In this document: piece after piece, positions 54,275 through 61,906 of the stretch
How the letters are laid out: each line of letters begins with the position of its first letter
Numbering within the stretch: the stretch's first letter is position 1
Source of the DNA: Paenibacillus chondroitinus NBRC 15376
Lineage (GTDB): Bacteria; Bacillota; Bacilli; Paenibacillales; NBRC-103111
Direction of reading: 5' to 3'
DNA: 64,000 nucleotides
Assembly (NCBI RefSeq): GCF_004000765.1
Contig: NZ_BILW01000002.1
Span: 186,001 to 250,000, forward strand
The notes under the pieces: model-generated
The model's database searches: none
What the model was told of the DNA's origin: nothing
What the model saw: the letters and a program-made list of their open reading frames with translations, nothing else
Translations under genes and position numbers: made by a program

Positions 54275-54721
54275 TCATTGAATTCCTGCTGTTCCGAAAG
54301 TATTATTTATCACTCTCTTATAGTTATCCCACTTGAAATAAAAGGGGCCAATATTTATATTTTTAGCACTGGGCTCCACTTTAAAATCTTGCCATATGAT
54401 AATATCGTCAGCCCTCTGGATATAAACAGAAATGAATCCACACTCCTCGTCCCCGCACCATGGACAAACAAGTATGGGATATCGAAAGTATAAATAGTCA
54501 TGTTGTTTATTTAACAGAAAATAATCTATCATGTTTCTTTGATGTTCTTCACTCCCCCACCCTAGAGATGGAACCATATCATGCTTTCTAAGCATTTGGT
54601 ATAGCGATCTACCATCGATAATTAAATCAGCAAATTTAGTGTTTTTATCCCCATTTTGATTCGGGTCAAACTCATCATATCGACTTGCAGGTCTAGCCTC
54701 TAAGTAATTTAAGATTTTCAT
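54275..54721 (-). CDS. Hypothetical protein with a CxxC zinc-knuckle-like motif
   Basis: 148 residues. It has YFRYPILVCPWCGDEECGF, a CxxC-x4-C set that could bind zinc, and FGTAGIQ at the end. The composition is typical of small cytoplasmic immunity-type proteins found in Bacillus toxin loci. Start ATG 54721 follows AAAGGAA. Function unknown. Confidence 0.65.
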   Translation of the reverse strand: MKILNYLEARPASRYDEFDPNQNGDKNTKFADLIIDGRSLYQMLRKHDMVPSLGWGSEEHQRNMIDYFLLNKQHDYLYFRYPILVCPWCGDEECGFISVYIQRADDIIIWQDFKVEPSAKNINIGPFYFKWDNYKRVINNTFGTAGIQ

Positions 54722-54946
54722 ATAATTCTTATTCCTTTACAATATTTATTGGGATTTTACCTACATTTTTTTGTAAACTTCATAAATTCGTCTTGACTTA
54801 ATTTATTCACGAAGTAATTCAACTACCCTTTTCTTAAATGAAAAAGAGAGCCGCTGCCGACCGACAATCTGCTCACTGATTGTTAAACTATAGTTCTCCC
54901 GTTAGTTCAATGCCCTAAAAAAAACGAGTTGTCTTTACAAATCCAG
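54722..54946. other. AT-rich intergenic stretch
   Basis: No protein-like frame seen. A less AT-rich patch at about 54846-54880 (GAGAGCCGCTGCCGACCGAC) followed by AACTATAGTTCTCCCGTTAG stands out and might be the end of an old mobile element; no inverted partner found. Confidence 0.3.
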
Positions 54947-55213
54947 CTATTTATTGAACATAATTACTTCATTGCCATTTTTATTCATATGAAACCCATC
55001 AATCACAGGAAGTTGAAATCTTTCTTTAGTCGTTGGGTTAAATTGTAATACACATATCGCTTTATGTCCTTTTTCAATCTTATCCACGGGTAAATATACA
55101 AGAGAATTTATAATTGTACAAATTCTGCATTCAATTTTTTTAATTACTTTTGGATCATTCCTGTAACAAACATAAAAAGGAAACAGAATAAAGAAATAAA
55201 ATACTACTGCATT
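54947..55213 (-). pseudogene. Start-less open frame, probable 5'-truncated gene
   Basis: A leftward frame of 88 codons is open from a TAG at 55214-55216 to a TAG at 54947. It begins with a membrane-like AVVFYFFILFPFYVCYR and continues IECRICTIINSLVYLPVDKI and TTKERFQLPVIDGFHMNKNG. The sequence looks protein-like, but there is no ATG, GTG or TTG with a binding site before most of it. It is best read as a gene fragment. Confidence 0.4.
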
Positions 55214-55234
55214 CTATCTAGTGGGAGGGGCAAA

Positions 55235-55544
55235 GTGGACTTTTTTATAAAAAACATATTGATTTACTTGATTATTGCGTTGGTAATTATATTAGTATTA
55301 CTACCATTTAAACGTCTACAAGATATTTATAAAGTGCTTTTTAACAAAGTACTTCCTTGCATTTTTAATGTTATTTTGGATATGGGTACTTTTTAATACT
55401 TTATACAGAATAGTTGTTACTCCTGAAACAGTTCGAAATGATTTTTTTAATTACCTTCACAGCGAAAGCATGCTTATTACTATAATAGTTTCAGTTACAA
55501 TGTTGCTTTGGCAAGGATGGAGAAAATTAAAAAGTTACCGGTAA
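55235..55544 (+). pseudogene. Small membrane protein gene with a frameshift
   Basis: GGGAGGGG precedes a GTG at 55235. The first frame gives a membrane helix (ILIYLIIALVIILVLLPF) and KRLQDIYKV, then soon stops at 55396. The +1 frame continues FLAFLMLFWIWVLFNTLYRI, VVTPETVRNDFFNYLHSESM and a third helix ending WQGWRKLKSYR at 55544. Removing one T from the run at 55338-55342 joins both parts into a roughly 102-residue, three-helix protein. This is a recent inactivation or a sequencing error. Confidence 0.55.
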
Positions 55545-55619
55545 ACGCCTCCTGTATGCCTTTATTTTTATTTTACCACATATTGGAATTAATCTACCCA
55601 TTAGCTTAATGCCTACAGC

Positions 55620-55680
55620 CAGTCTACAACTTTATTTTCGGTCTAATACTTTATTTTTCAGTCTACTTTATTTTCACTGT
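55620..55680 (-). repeat. Right border repeats of the AT-rich island (inverted)
   Basis: Leftward reading shows three near-tandem units of about 20 bases: CAGTGAAAATAAAGTAGACTG, AAAAATAAAGTATTAGACCG (last two share bases) and AAAATAAAGTTGTAGACTG. They match the units at 52843-52920 in opposite orientation. Confidence 0.6.
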
Positions 55681-55797
55681 ACTCTATTCCTTTTGCAAAA
55701 GGATATAAAAGGCAGCTACTTACCGAAATCAGCTCGGGAACCGAAACTTCGCTTTTTTGTCGCAAAAGGGGACTAAGCTCTGTTAACATGACGAAAT

Positions 55798-55820
55798 AGG
55801 TTCATCTTAGAGATGAACCT
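55798..55820. other. Perfect 10-bp hairpin
   Basis: AGGTTCATCT-TAG-AGATGAACCT. No T-run follows; it may be part of the neighbouring repeat array. Confidence 0.5.
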
Positions 55821-55828
55821 GGGCAATT

Positions 55829-56013
55829 CATTGGATGAAATCCAACGAGATGTCAAAATTGGACGTGCAAATGTACTTTTCGTTGGAGTAAATCCAACGA
55901 GAGGCTGGAATTCGAGTTAAATAAAGCGATTTCTTCGTATCTCATTGGATTTCGTCCAATGACAAGTAAAATTTCCCTCGACGGAGGGCATCCTAATTGG
56001 ATTTCATCCAATG
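55829..56013. repeat. Array of four 19-bp palindromes with ~52-nt period
   Basis: Copies at 55829-55847, 55881-55899, 55943-55961 and 55995-56013 follow CATTGGATTTCATCCAATG with small changes that keep the pairing (for example CGTTGGAGTAAATCCAACG). Start-to-start distances are 52, 62 and 52. The intervening 33, 43 and 33 bases are unlike each other. No cas gene is near, and the repeat is too short and variable for CRISPR. Confidence 0.7.
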
Positions 56014-56064
56014 AAAACTCCATAAGATCCATGAAAGATAAGCAAGCTGGGCATATCCTCCCTG

Positions 56065-57480
56065 CTACCCCTTCCGCCCCTCCAGCAGTTGATCCCGCAT
56101 CCAATCATTTTGCACGATGCCATCGCCATCCTCGTACAAAATATGATAGAGTCGCTTCCGCAGCTCGGCCAGAACCGTCTTGTTCACGGGATGATGAATC
56201 ACGTTATGAAGCTCATGCGGGTCATGACGCATATCGTAAAGTTCATCGACATCCGTACAATTCCAGATGTATTTCCACTCCCGGGTGCGAATCATTCGCT
56301 GCGTGTAAAGGCCGAATTGTGCGCCATTGAAAGAGGCGACAACTTCTTCGCGCCACCCCGCAGGTTCAGCTCCCAGAAGCAGCGGCAGCAAGGATTCCCC
56401 ATGAAGCCGGTGTTCCACTAACGGTTCCGTTTCGCTGATGGCCAGCAGTGTCGGCGGCAAATCCAGCAAGGTCTGGACGAATTGCTCACAGCGGCTGCCT
56501 GGGGCAATAACTCCAGGCCATCTAACAATGAGTGGAACCTTTACGACGTCCTCGTACAGGACGTAATGTTTATCCAGCATGCGGTGCCCGCCGCACATGT
56601 CGCCATGGTCGGTTGTGAAAATGACAACCGTATTCTCACTTTGTCCGAGCGCGTCTAACCCCGCGAGCAGCTTCCCAACCGCATCGTCTAACTGCGAGAT
56701 GATCGCATAATAACGAGCGACGATCGGCGCCCAATCCGCCCAGTCGTAATGCTCGATCTCCCAATTCCTAAGCTGCTGGCTCTGGATATAGGGTTTATTC
56801 GCGAACGTTTCACGGAAGCTTCCCCATTCAGGAATACTCTCCGGCGGATACATAGCGGCGAATTCGGCAACCGGGCGGCAGGGCAGATGTGGCTCCTGGA
56901 AATTAACCCGCAGCTGCCAAGGTGAGCCCGCACTCTCCTCCGACAGCTGCTTCATCAAAGCCGTGGCCATTGCGGCTGTCTGGTGTGTGCGCGTATCCTC
57001 CAGCGGCAAAGGGTCGATTTCGCCAAAGAACCCTCCCGTATACGCCAGCTCCGGGTACCGTGCCTTTGTCCGCTCCCGGTACTTCTCATCACTGGAAACG
57101 AATAGATCATACCCATAATGTGTCGGATCATAGGTCGGATGGACATCCCATTTGCCGATATAGCCGTTCCTGTACCCCGCCCCTTGCAAAGAACGGGCCC
57201 ACGAGTAGCTCGTGGGCTCGAGTGCGCCGATCCGCATCCCCAAAGAGAAGTTCCAAAGTCCGCCGAAGGCTTCAGCCCTCCTGCCACAGACGAAAGACTG
57301 CCTCGCGGGACCACAGATGGGAATATGATTATAGGCACGGTCGAACCACATGCCCTCGGATGCGAGCTTATCGAGATTGGGCGTCAAAACAGGCGCCTGA
57401 TGACTATAGCCAAGACAATCATAGCGCAACTGATCGACCATGATAATAAGCAAATTAGGCTTTTGAACCATCTCCGTCAA
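56065..57480 (-). CDS. Sulfatase with formylglycine-type Cys motif
   Basis: 471 residues from a TTG start 7 bases after GGGGAGGT (an ATG follows three codons later). The active-site signature is C56-G-P58-A-R60, in NHIPICGPARQSFVCGRR, whose Cys would be turned into formylglycine. Metal ligands sit in IIMVDQLRYD and FTTDHGDMCGGH. The C-terminal ELYDMRHDPHELHNV is typical of arylsulfatase A-like enzymes. No signal peptide, so the substrate is imported. It is the last gene of the sulfatase operon, five bases after the second sulfatase-fold gene. No maturating enzyme is encoded in the window. Confidence 0.9.
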   Translation of the reverse strand: MTEMVQKPNLLIIMVDQLRYDCLGYSHQAPVLTPNLDKLASEGMWFDRAYNHIPICGPARQSFVCGRRAEAFGGLWNFSLGMRIGALEPTSYSWARSLQGAGYRNGYIGKWDVHPTYDPTHYGYDLFVSSDEKYRERTKARYPELAYTGGFFGEIDPLPLEDTRTHQTAAMATALMKQLSEESAGSPWQLRVNFQEPHLPCRPVAEFAAMYPPESIPEWGSFRETFANKPYIQSQQLRNWEIEHYDWADWAPIVARYYAIISQLDDAVGKLLAGLDALGQSENTVVIFTTDHGDMCGGHRMLDKHYVLYEDVVKVPLIVRWPGVIAPGSRCEQFVQTLLDLPPTLLAISETEPLVEHRLHGESLLPLLLGAEPAGWREEVVASFNGAQFGLYTQRMIRTREWKYIWNCTDVDELYDMRHDPHELHNVIHHPVNKTVLAELRKRLYHILYEDGDGIVQNDWMRDQLLEGRKG

Positions 57481-57485
57481 AGTGA

Positions 57486-58877
57486 TTACCTCCCCGCATG
57501 TCTGGCTGCGGAAGCTTCATCGAACCTGTCTCGCCGAGGATCCTGTATCCATTCGTCCCATGTCAAGCCATACTGCAGCAAAATCTCATGGATGCGATTG
57601 CGAAACGGGAGGCCCGCTTCGATCTGTTTCAGCATGGGATCCGCCCGCCCATTCAGCATTTTTTCCGTCCAATCGTCTAACTGATAAGCCAACTCATCGG
57701 CAATGGCCGGAGAACTTTCGGCGATATTCACTGTTTCATCCGGATCAACACGCAAATCGAACAGTTCCCTTGGCGGACGAACGAAAGGTCCTGCATCCAG
57801 TGTGCGAATAAATTTATAATCCTTCGTCACAATCCCTCTGCTCGCTTGCCAAGCGCACTCGCTTAAATAGATGGCATCATGTGTCCCATCCGCTTCCCCG
57901 CGTATACTCGGCCACAAGCTGCGCCCGTCAATGTTCGTCGGTGTCAGGATACCGGCTGCTTCCAAGATGGTCGGCAGCATATCGACCTGCTGAACTAAAC
58001 CTTTAACTCGGCGTCCTTCCGGAATTCGTCCAGGCCATCTCATGATCATCGGCACTTGCACCGAGGTTTCGTACAAACCGCAGTGATCCCAGTAAATATC
58101 GTGCTCCGTCAAGCTTTCTCCATGATCGCCGAACAAAATCAACAAGGTGTCGTCATAGACCCCTTCCGCAATAAGCAGCTCATCAAGCTCACGCAGACGA
58201 TCATCGAGATAACGCACTTCCGCATCATAAAGCGCATTGACGTACGCAGCATCCGTTATAGGGCCAAGCAAGTCATAATGATGATGCTTAAAAAACGGAT
58301 AAGCCGCATGATTATATGCGGCATCCATACTGCGGTTGGCCGGATCATAAGGATCCCGGCCCTGATCATAGAAAGCCGGCACATAACTCGACGGAGGCTG
58401 GTATGGCGTATGCGGATCCCAATAATGCAGGAACAGGAAGAAATCATCTTCCTTATGCTCGCGAATCCACTTGAAAGCAAGCTCATTCACCGATTTCCCG
58501 TCGATACTGCGCGTCTTTTGAACCGAATTGATGTAATACCGGTAACCTCTCGCGAACCATTCCTTTAACTGATACAAATTATCGACAGCAGCCGTCGTAA
58601 AACCTTGATTTTGCAAGAGAGAAGGCAGCCACGACTCTTTCTTGGGCAGCTGCGTGAGCGGTGAACCGTGTGAAACGACACCTGTTCGCAGCCCTACTTT
58701 TCCCGTAAATATACCGGTGTGGGCCACTTCCGTTGGTATATCTGCTGCATATGCTCTTTCGAACAGTACACCTTGCTCCGCAATCTGATCCATATAGGGC
58801 GAAGTCGGCTTCTGATAGCCATAACAGCCCAGCCGGGAGGCGCGCATCGTGTCCATGGAGATGAAAACAATGTTCAT
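57486..58877 (-). CDS. Sulfatase-fold hydrolase lacking the formylglycine motif
   Basis: 463 residues of the alkaline phosphatase superfamily. Metal ligands are seen in IVFISMDTMRASRLG and LFGDHGESLTEHD. In the place of C/S-x-P-x-R it has DIPTEVAHTGIFTG, so the nucleophile would be Thr49. Thr nucleophiles are normal in phosphodiesterases, phosphonate hydrolases and lipoteichoic acid synthases of this fold, so the enzyme may act on a phosphate ester rather than a sulfate. It overlaps the APS kinase gene by four bases. No signal peptide. Confidence 0.85.
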   Translation of the reverse strand: MNIVFISMDTMRASRLGCYGYQKPTSPYMDQIAEQGVLFERAYAADIPTEVAHTGIFTGKVGLRTGVVSHGSPLTQLPKKESWLPSLLQNQGFTTAAVDNLYQLKEWFARGYRYYINSVQKTRSIDGKSVNELAFKWIREHKEDDFFLFLHYWDPHTPYQPPSSYVPAFYDQGRDPYDPANRSMDAAYNHAAYPFFKHHHYDLLGPITDAAYVNALYDAEVRYLDDRLRELDELLIAEGVYDDTLLILFGDHGESLTEHDIYWDHCGLYETSVQVPMIMRWPGRIPEGRRVKGLVQQVDMLPTILEAAGILTPTNIDGRSLWPSIRGEADGTHDAIYLSECAWQASRGIVTKDYKFIRTLDAGPFVRPPRELFDLRVDPDETVNIAESSPAIADELAYQLDDWTEKMLNGRADPMLKQIEAGLPFRNRIHEILLQYGLTWDEWIQDPRRDRFDEASAARHAGR

Positions 58878-59413
58878 ACGGCCTCACTCCGTCCTGTTTT
58901 TGTCATCAGATAGTCCATGATTAAAGCGACATTGCTCTCTACTTCGTCCACATGCGTTTGAATCACGATGTCCGGCTGCTCCGGCATTTCATACGGATCG
59001 CCAATGCCTGTAAATTGCTTAATCTCATCATTTCTGGCTTTGGCATACAACCCTTTCACATCTCGTCGCTCACATTCTTCAAGGGGGCAATCCACGAAAA
59101 TTTCAACATAACCGGGCAGCTCGGCACGGGCATGCGCTCTCATTTCTTCATAGGGCGTAATAGCGGATACGATGACCGTAACACCGTTACGCGATAACAG
59201 CTTACAAAGAAAAACGATACGCTCAACGTTCGTGATGCGGTCCTTTCTGCTAAAGCCGAGCCCCTGGGAAATCGTCTGCCTAAGCTCGTCTCCATCGAGC
59301 AGCTCTACTTTCCTGCCGCTGACGCGAAGTGGCTCAACCAAGGCACGAGCCGTCGTTGATTTGCCTGAGCCTGAGAGACCGGTGAACCACAGTACCTCTC
59401 CATCTTTACTCAT
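58874..59413 (-). CDS. cysC: Adenylylsulfate (APS) kinase
   Basis: 179 residues, a complete CysC. P-loop GLSGSGKSTTARAL (about 12-25), LLDGDELR, RKDRITNVERI, FVDCPLEECERRDVKGLYAK and QFTGIGDPYEMPEQPD are all intact. It phosphorylates adenylylsulfate to PAPS, the donor for sulfotransferases. ATP sulfurylase and PAPS reductase are absent here. Instead it sits between a Gfo/Idh dehydrogenase and a sulfatase-fold gene, an unusual place for a sulfate-assimilation enzyme. Confidence 0.9.
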   Translation of the reverse strand: MSKDGEVLWFTGLSGSGKSTTARALVEPLRVSGRKVELLDGDELRQTISQGLGFSRKDRITNVERIVFLCKLLSRNGVTVIVSAITPYEEMRAHARAELPGYVEIFVDCPLEECERRDVKGLYAKARNDEIKQFTGIGDPYEMPEQPDIVIQTHVDEVESNVALIMDYLMTKTGRSEAV

Positions 59414-59437
59414 AACCTTCCTCCTTCGGATCGGTCT

Positions 59438-60433
59438 TTAGGAAATGGGGATAACGGCACCATTCGCCAGATGGGAACGGATCGCCGCTTCAATGATTTC
59501 TTGAACAGCCAAGGCGTCCGCACCGGAAGCTGTGATTTGCTCAGGAGGAACTCCCTCCTTCACTTCCTGTATGAAGGCATCCAGCCGAAGACGAAACGTA
59601 TCCTCGAAACCGCGCATGCCGCTCATGATGGAATTCCGGTAAACCCGCAGGTCTTCCTGACGATGCGGATAGTACGTAAGCGATTCATAAACATTATCCA
59701 ACACAAATCTGCCTTGATCGCCTGCGACCTCACAAGCTTCAATCGGATGAATGCCGAACATATCGTAGCTGCCCAGCAGATGGCCTACCGCGCCAGAGGC
59801 AAATTCTAAATTAATGGAAGCCGTTGACCACACCGCACGACCAGGAGCCTTCGTCAAAAAAGCTTGAACACGGCGAACCTCGCCTGCGAAATAACGCATC
59901 ACATCGAGCGAATGCGGATGCAGCGCGCGCAAATGGATCCAGGGACTGGATTCATTCGGATTGCCGATTGTCAGCTTCATATTGACAAAAAGCGGGTGGC
60001 CGATATCGCCATTCATCATCCACTGCTTCGCCTTCTTGGCAGCCGGCGTGAATCGATGATTAAGATTACAAGCGAAACGAACGCCTTTTTCTTTCGCAAA
60101 TTGAACCATTTCCCGGGCTTCTTCCAGCGAATTGGAAATGGGTTTTTCGACCAGTACGTCCTTGCCGGCCGCAATGGCTTTCATAACAGGCTCTCGGTGA
60201 TGAGAGCCGTTATCGATTCCTCCAGTAGCTACGCTAATAATATCGAGCTGTTCCGCTTCAAGCATAGTATCCAGATCATAATAGGCTTTCACGCCAAACT
60301 GTGCAGCAACGGAATCCGCCAGCTCTTTGTTCAAATCGCAGATAGCGATGAGTTCGCTATCTGCGTGTTCCTTGTAACAACGACAATGGATACGTCCAAT
60401 GTGATTAACGCCTACAACGGCTATTCTCAGCAT
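59438..60433 (-). CDS. Gfo/Idh/MocA-family sugar dehydrogenase (copy 1)
   Basis: 331 residues. Rossmann NAD(P) motif VGVNHIGRIHCRCYKEH at the N-terminus, then LVEKPISNSLEEAREMV (the catalytic EKP) and a C-terminal dimerisation sheet. It is clearly paralogous to the second copy at 62727-63716 (shared SSPWIHLRALHPHSLDVMRY region). These enzymes oxidise or epimerise sugars, inositols or sugar acids. It overlaps the end of the third sulfatase-fold gene by 7 bases. Confidence 0.9.
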   Translation of the reverse strand: MLRIAVVGVNHIGRIHCRCYKEHADSELIAICDLNKELADSVAAQFGVKAYYDLDTMLEAEQLDIISVATGGIDNGSHHREPVMKAIAAGKDVLVEKPISNSLEEAREMVQFAKEKGVRFACNLNHRFTPAAKKAKQWMMNGDIGHPLFVNMKLTIGNPNESSPWIHLRALHPHSLDVMRYFAGEVRRVQAFLTKAPGRAVWSTASINLEFASGAVGHLLGSYDMFGIHPIEACEVAGDQGRFVLDNVYESLTYYPHRQEDLRVYRNSIMSGMRGFEDTFRLRLDAFIQEVKEGVPPEQITASGADALAVQEIIEAAIRSHLANGAVIPIS

Positions 60434-61875
60434 GTCGTATCGGCTTCCACTTCTGCAGGTTCACCTTCCGCTTCTGCCACTGGCTCGGCTTCCTTCTCTT
60501 TCGTTTGCAGGGATCGTGCCGTCCTCGGGGAACCGATGTGCATGGAGTCAAAAGCCTGCTGCGAGGTTTTGAACGGACCGCATCCCAATCCATGCCAGTT
60601 CAAGTTCGTATAGATCGGATTCTCACGCCCTGTTTCTTGCTCCCGCTTCGCAATATGCGCATTTAATCGGCTCATGAGATGGGCCGCCACTTCCGGCTCT
60701 TCATCAATCAGGTTATGCAGCTCCTCAGGATCGCGAACCAAATTGTACAGCTCTACCGGAGGTTTGAAATGCAGATCCGGCTCAAGCGCTACAATCAGCT
60801 TCCATTCCGGCGTCCGCCAGCCATGTTTGCGCATCCATGTACATTCCGTAATGTACATCTCGCTTTCCGGCACCCGCTCCTCGCCTTTCACAAGCGGAAT
60901 CAAGCTGCGGCCATCAAATGGAATCTCACATGGTATACCCAAAAGTTCCACAATGGTCGGCATCACATCTTTAATTTGCGAGGAACTGGATACTCGCTTA
61001 CCTGCCGGGAGCTTACCCGGGAAACGCAGAATAAGCGGGATACGCAAATTCGTTTCATACAGGCCATGATGATCGTAATAACAATCATGCTCATTTAAGG
61101 TTTCACCGTGATCGGAGGTGATGACAACAAGCGTCTCATCTTCGATGCCAAGGGACTCAAGCGCCGTGAAAATCGACTGAATGCCCGCATCCATGTAAGC
61201 AATTGCACCATCATACTGTGCGTCAATATATTTGCTGTCGGTACATCCCTCAGGGAACCAGGAGCTGAAGTAGTCCGCGAATGGTTTAAAATCGTAAAGC
61301 TCATCCAAAGAGTGGTTGTCGGGATCGCACTCATTGCCGTCATAAAACATCCGCTCAAACGGCTTAGGCGGCAAATAAGGCGAATGCGGATCCATATGGC
61401 GCAAGAAGAGGAAAAATGGCTTACCCTCTTCCTTAAGGCGTTTCATTTCCGGAATGGCGACACGGTTCAAGTTGTCCGCTTTCGGGCTTCTTCCCGTTTC
61501 GTCAGGTCCCCAGCCTTCGAAATCGATATATTTCTGAAAGCCGCGTGCCGAAGGGTTGCCTGTGAAGCCGATACACGTTGTATTGTAACCGTTCTCTTCC
61601 AGCAGCTCGGAAAGCATCTTGACGTGGTCGCCAACAGGTCCGCCGTGCCGCAGCGCGACAACGTCCGTTCCGAAGCAATCCATACCCGTGAGCATGGAGG
61701 CATATCCTGGCGTCGTTGGAATACTCGGGGAGAAATGCTGTTCAAACAGTACGCCCCCTTGGCTATATTGGTCGATATGCGGCGTTGTCAGCCGGTGATA
61801 ACCATATCCGCTCATATGATCTCGACGTAAGCTATCTATACCAAGCAGCAGTAAATTCGGCATTTTAGATGTCAT
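60427..61875 (-). CDS. Sulfatase-fold hydrolase with Thr in place of the formylglycine Cys
   Basis: 482 residues from the ATG at 61875 after AAGGAG (21 more upstream codons are open but unsupported). Metal ligands lie in LLGIDSLRRDHMSG and ITSDHGETLNEHD. The active-site segment is SIPTTPGYASMLTG, again with Thr (Thr54) where sulfatases have Cys or Ser, and no following Arg. It ends in an acidic low-complexity tail (EAEPVAEAEGEPAEVEAD then TTC). No signal peptide. It is most like the sulfatase-fold protein at 57486-58877. Confidence 0.85.
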   Translation of the reverse strand: MTSKMPNLLLLGIDSLRRDHMSGYGYHRLTTPHIDQYSQGGVLFEQHFSPSIPTTPGYASMLTGMDCFGTDVVALRHGGPVGDHVKMLSELLEENGYNTTCIGFTGNPSARGFQKYIDFEGWGPDETGRSPKADNLNRVAIPEMKRLKEEGKPFFLFLRHMDPHSPYLPPKPFERMFYDGNECDPDNHSLDELYDFKPFADYFSSWFPEGCTDSKYIDAQYDGAIAYMDAGIQSIFTALESLGIEDETLVVITSDHGETLNEHDCYYDHHGLYETNLRIPLILRFPGKLPAGKRVSSSSQIKDVMPTIVELLGIPCEIPFDGRSLIPLVKGEERVPESEMYITECTWMRKHGWRTPEWKLIVALEPDLHFKPPVELYNLVRDPEELHNLIDEEPEVAAHLMSRLNAHIAKREQETGRENPIYTNLNWHGLGCGPFKTSQQAFDSMHIGSPRTARSLQTKEKEAEPVAEAEGEPAEVEADTTC

Positions 61876-61906
61876 GGGAATTACTCCTTCTCCGTTTATA
61901 ATCAAC

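Noticed and set aside
54846..54920. Insertion-sequence end
   Set aside because: A GC-richer patch catches the eye, but no inverted partner, target duplication or transposase was found.
55829..56013. CRISPR array
   Set aside because: Only four 19-bp copies, arms vary, spacing is uneven (33/43/33) and there is no cas gene.
59864..60613. Rightward 249-codon frame over the first Gfo/Idh gene
   Set aside because: Shadow; it spans the junction of two well-supported leftward genes.
61108..61830. Rightward 240-codon frame opposite a sulfatase-fold gene
   Set aside because: Antisense to a gene with intact metal-binding motifs; the composition is Arg/Ile-rich and not protein-like.
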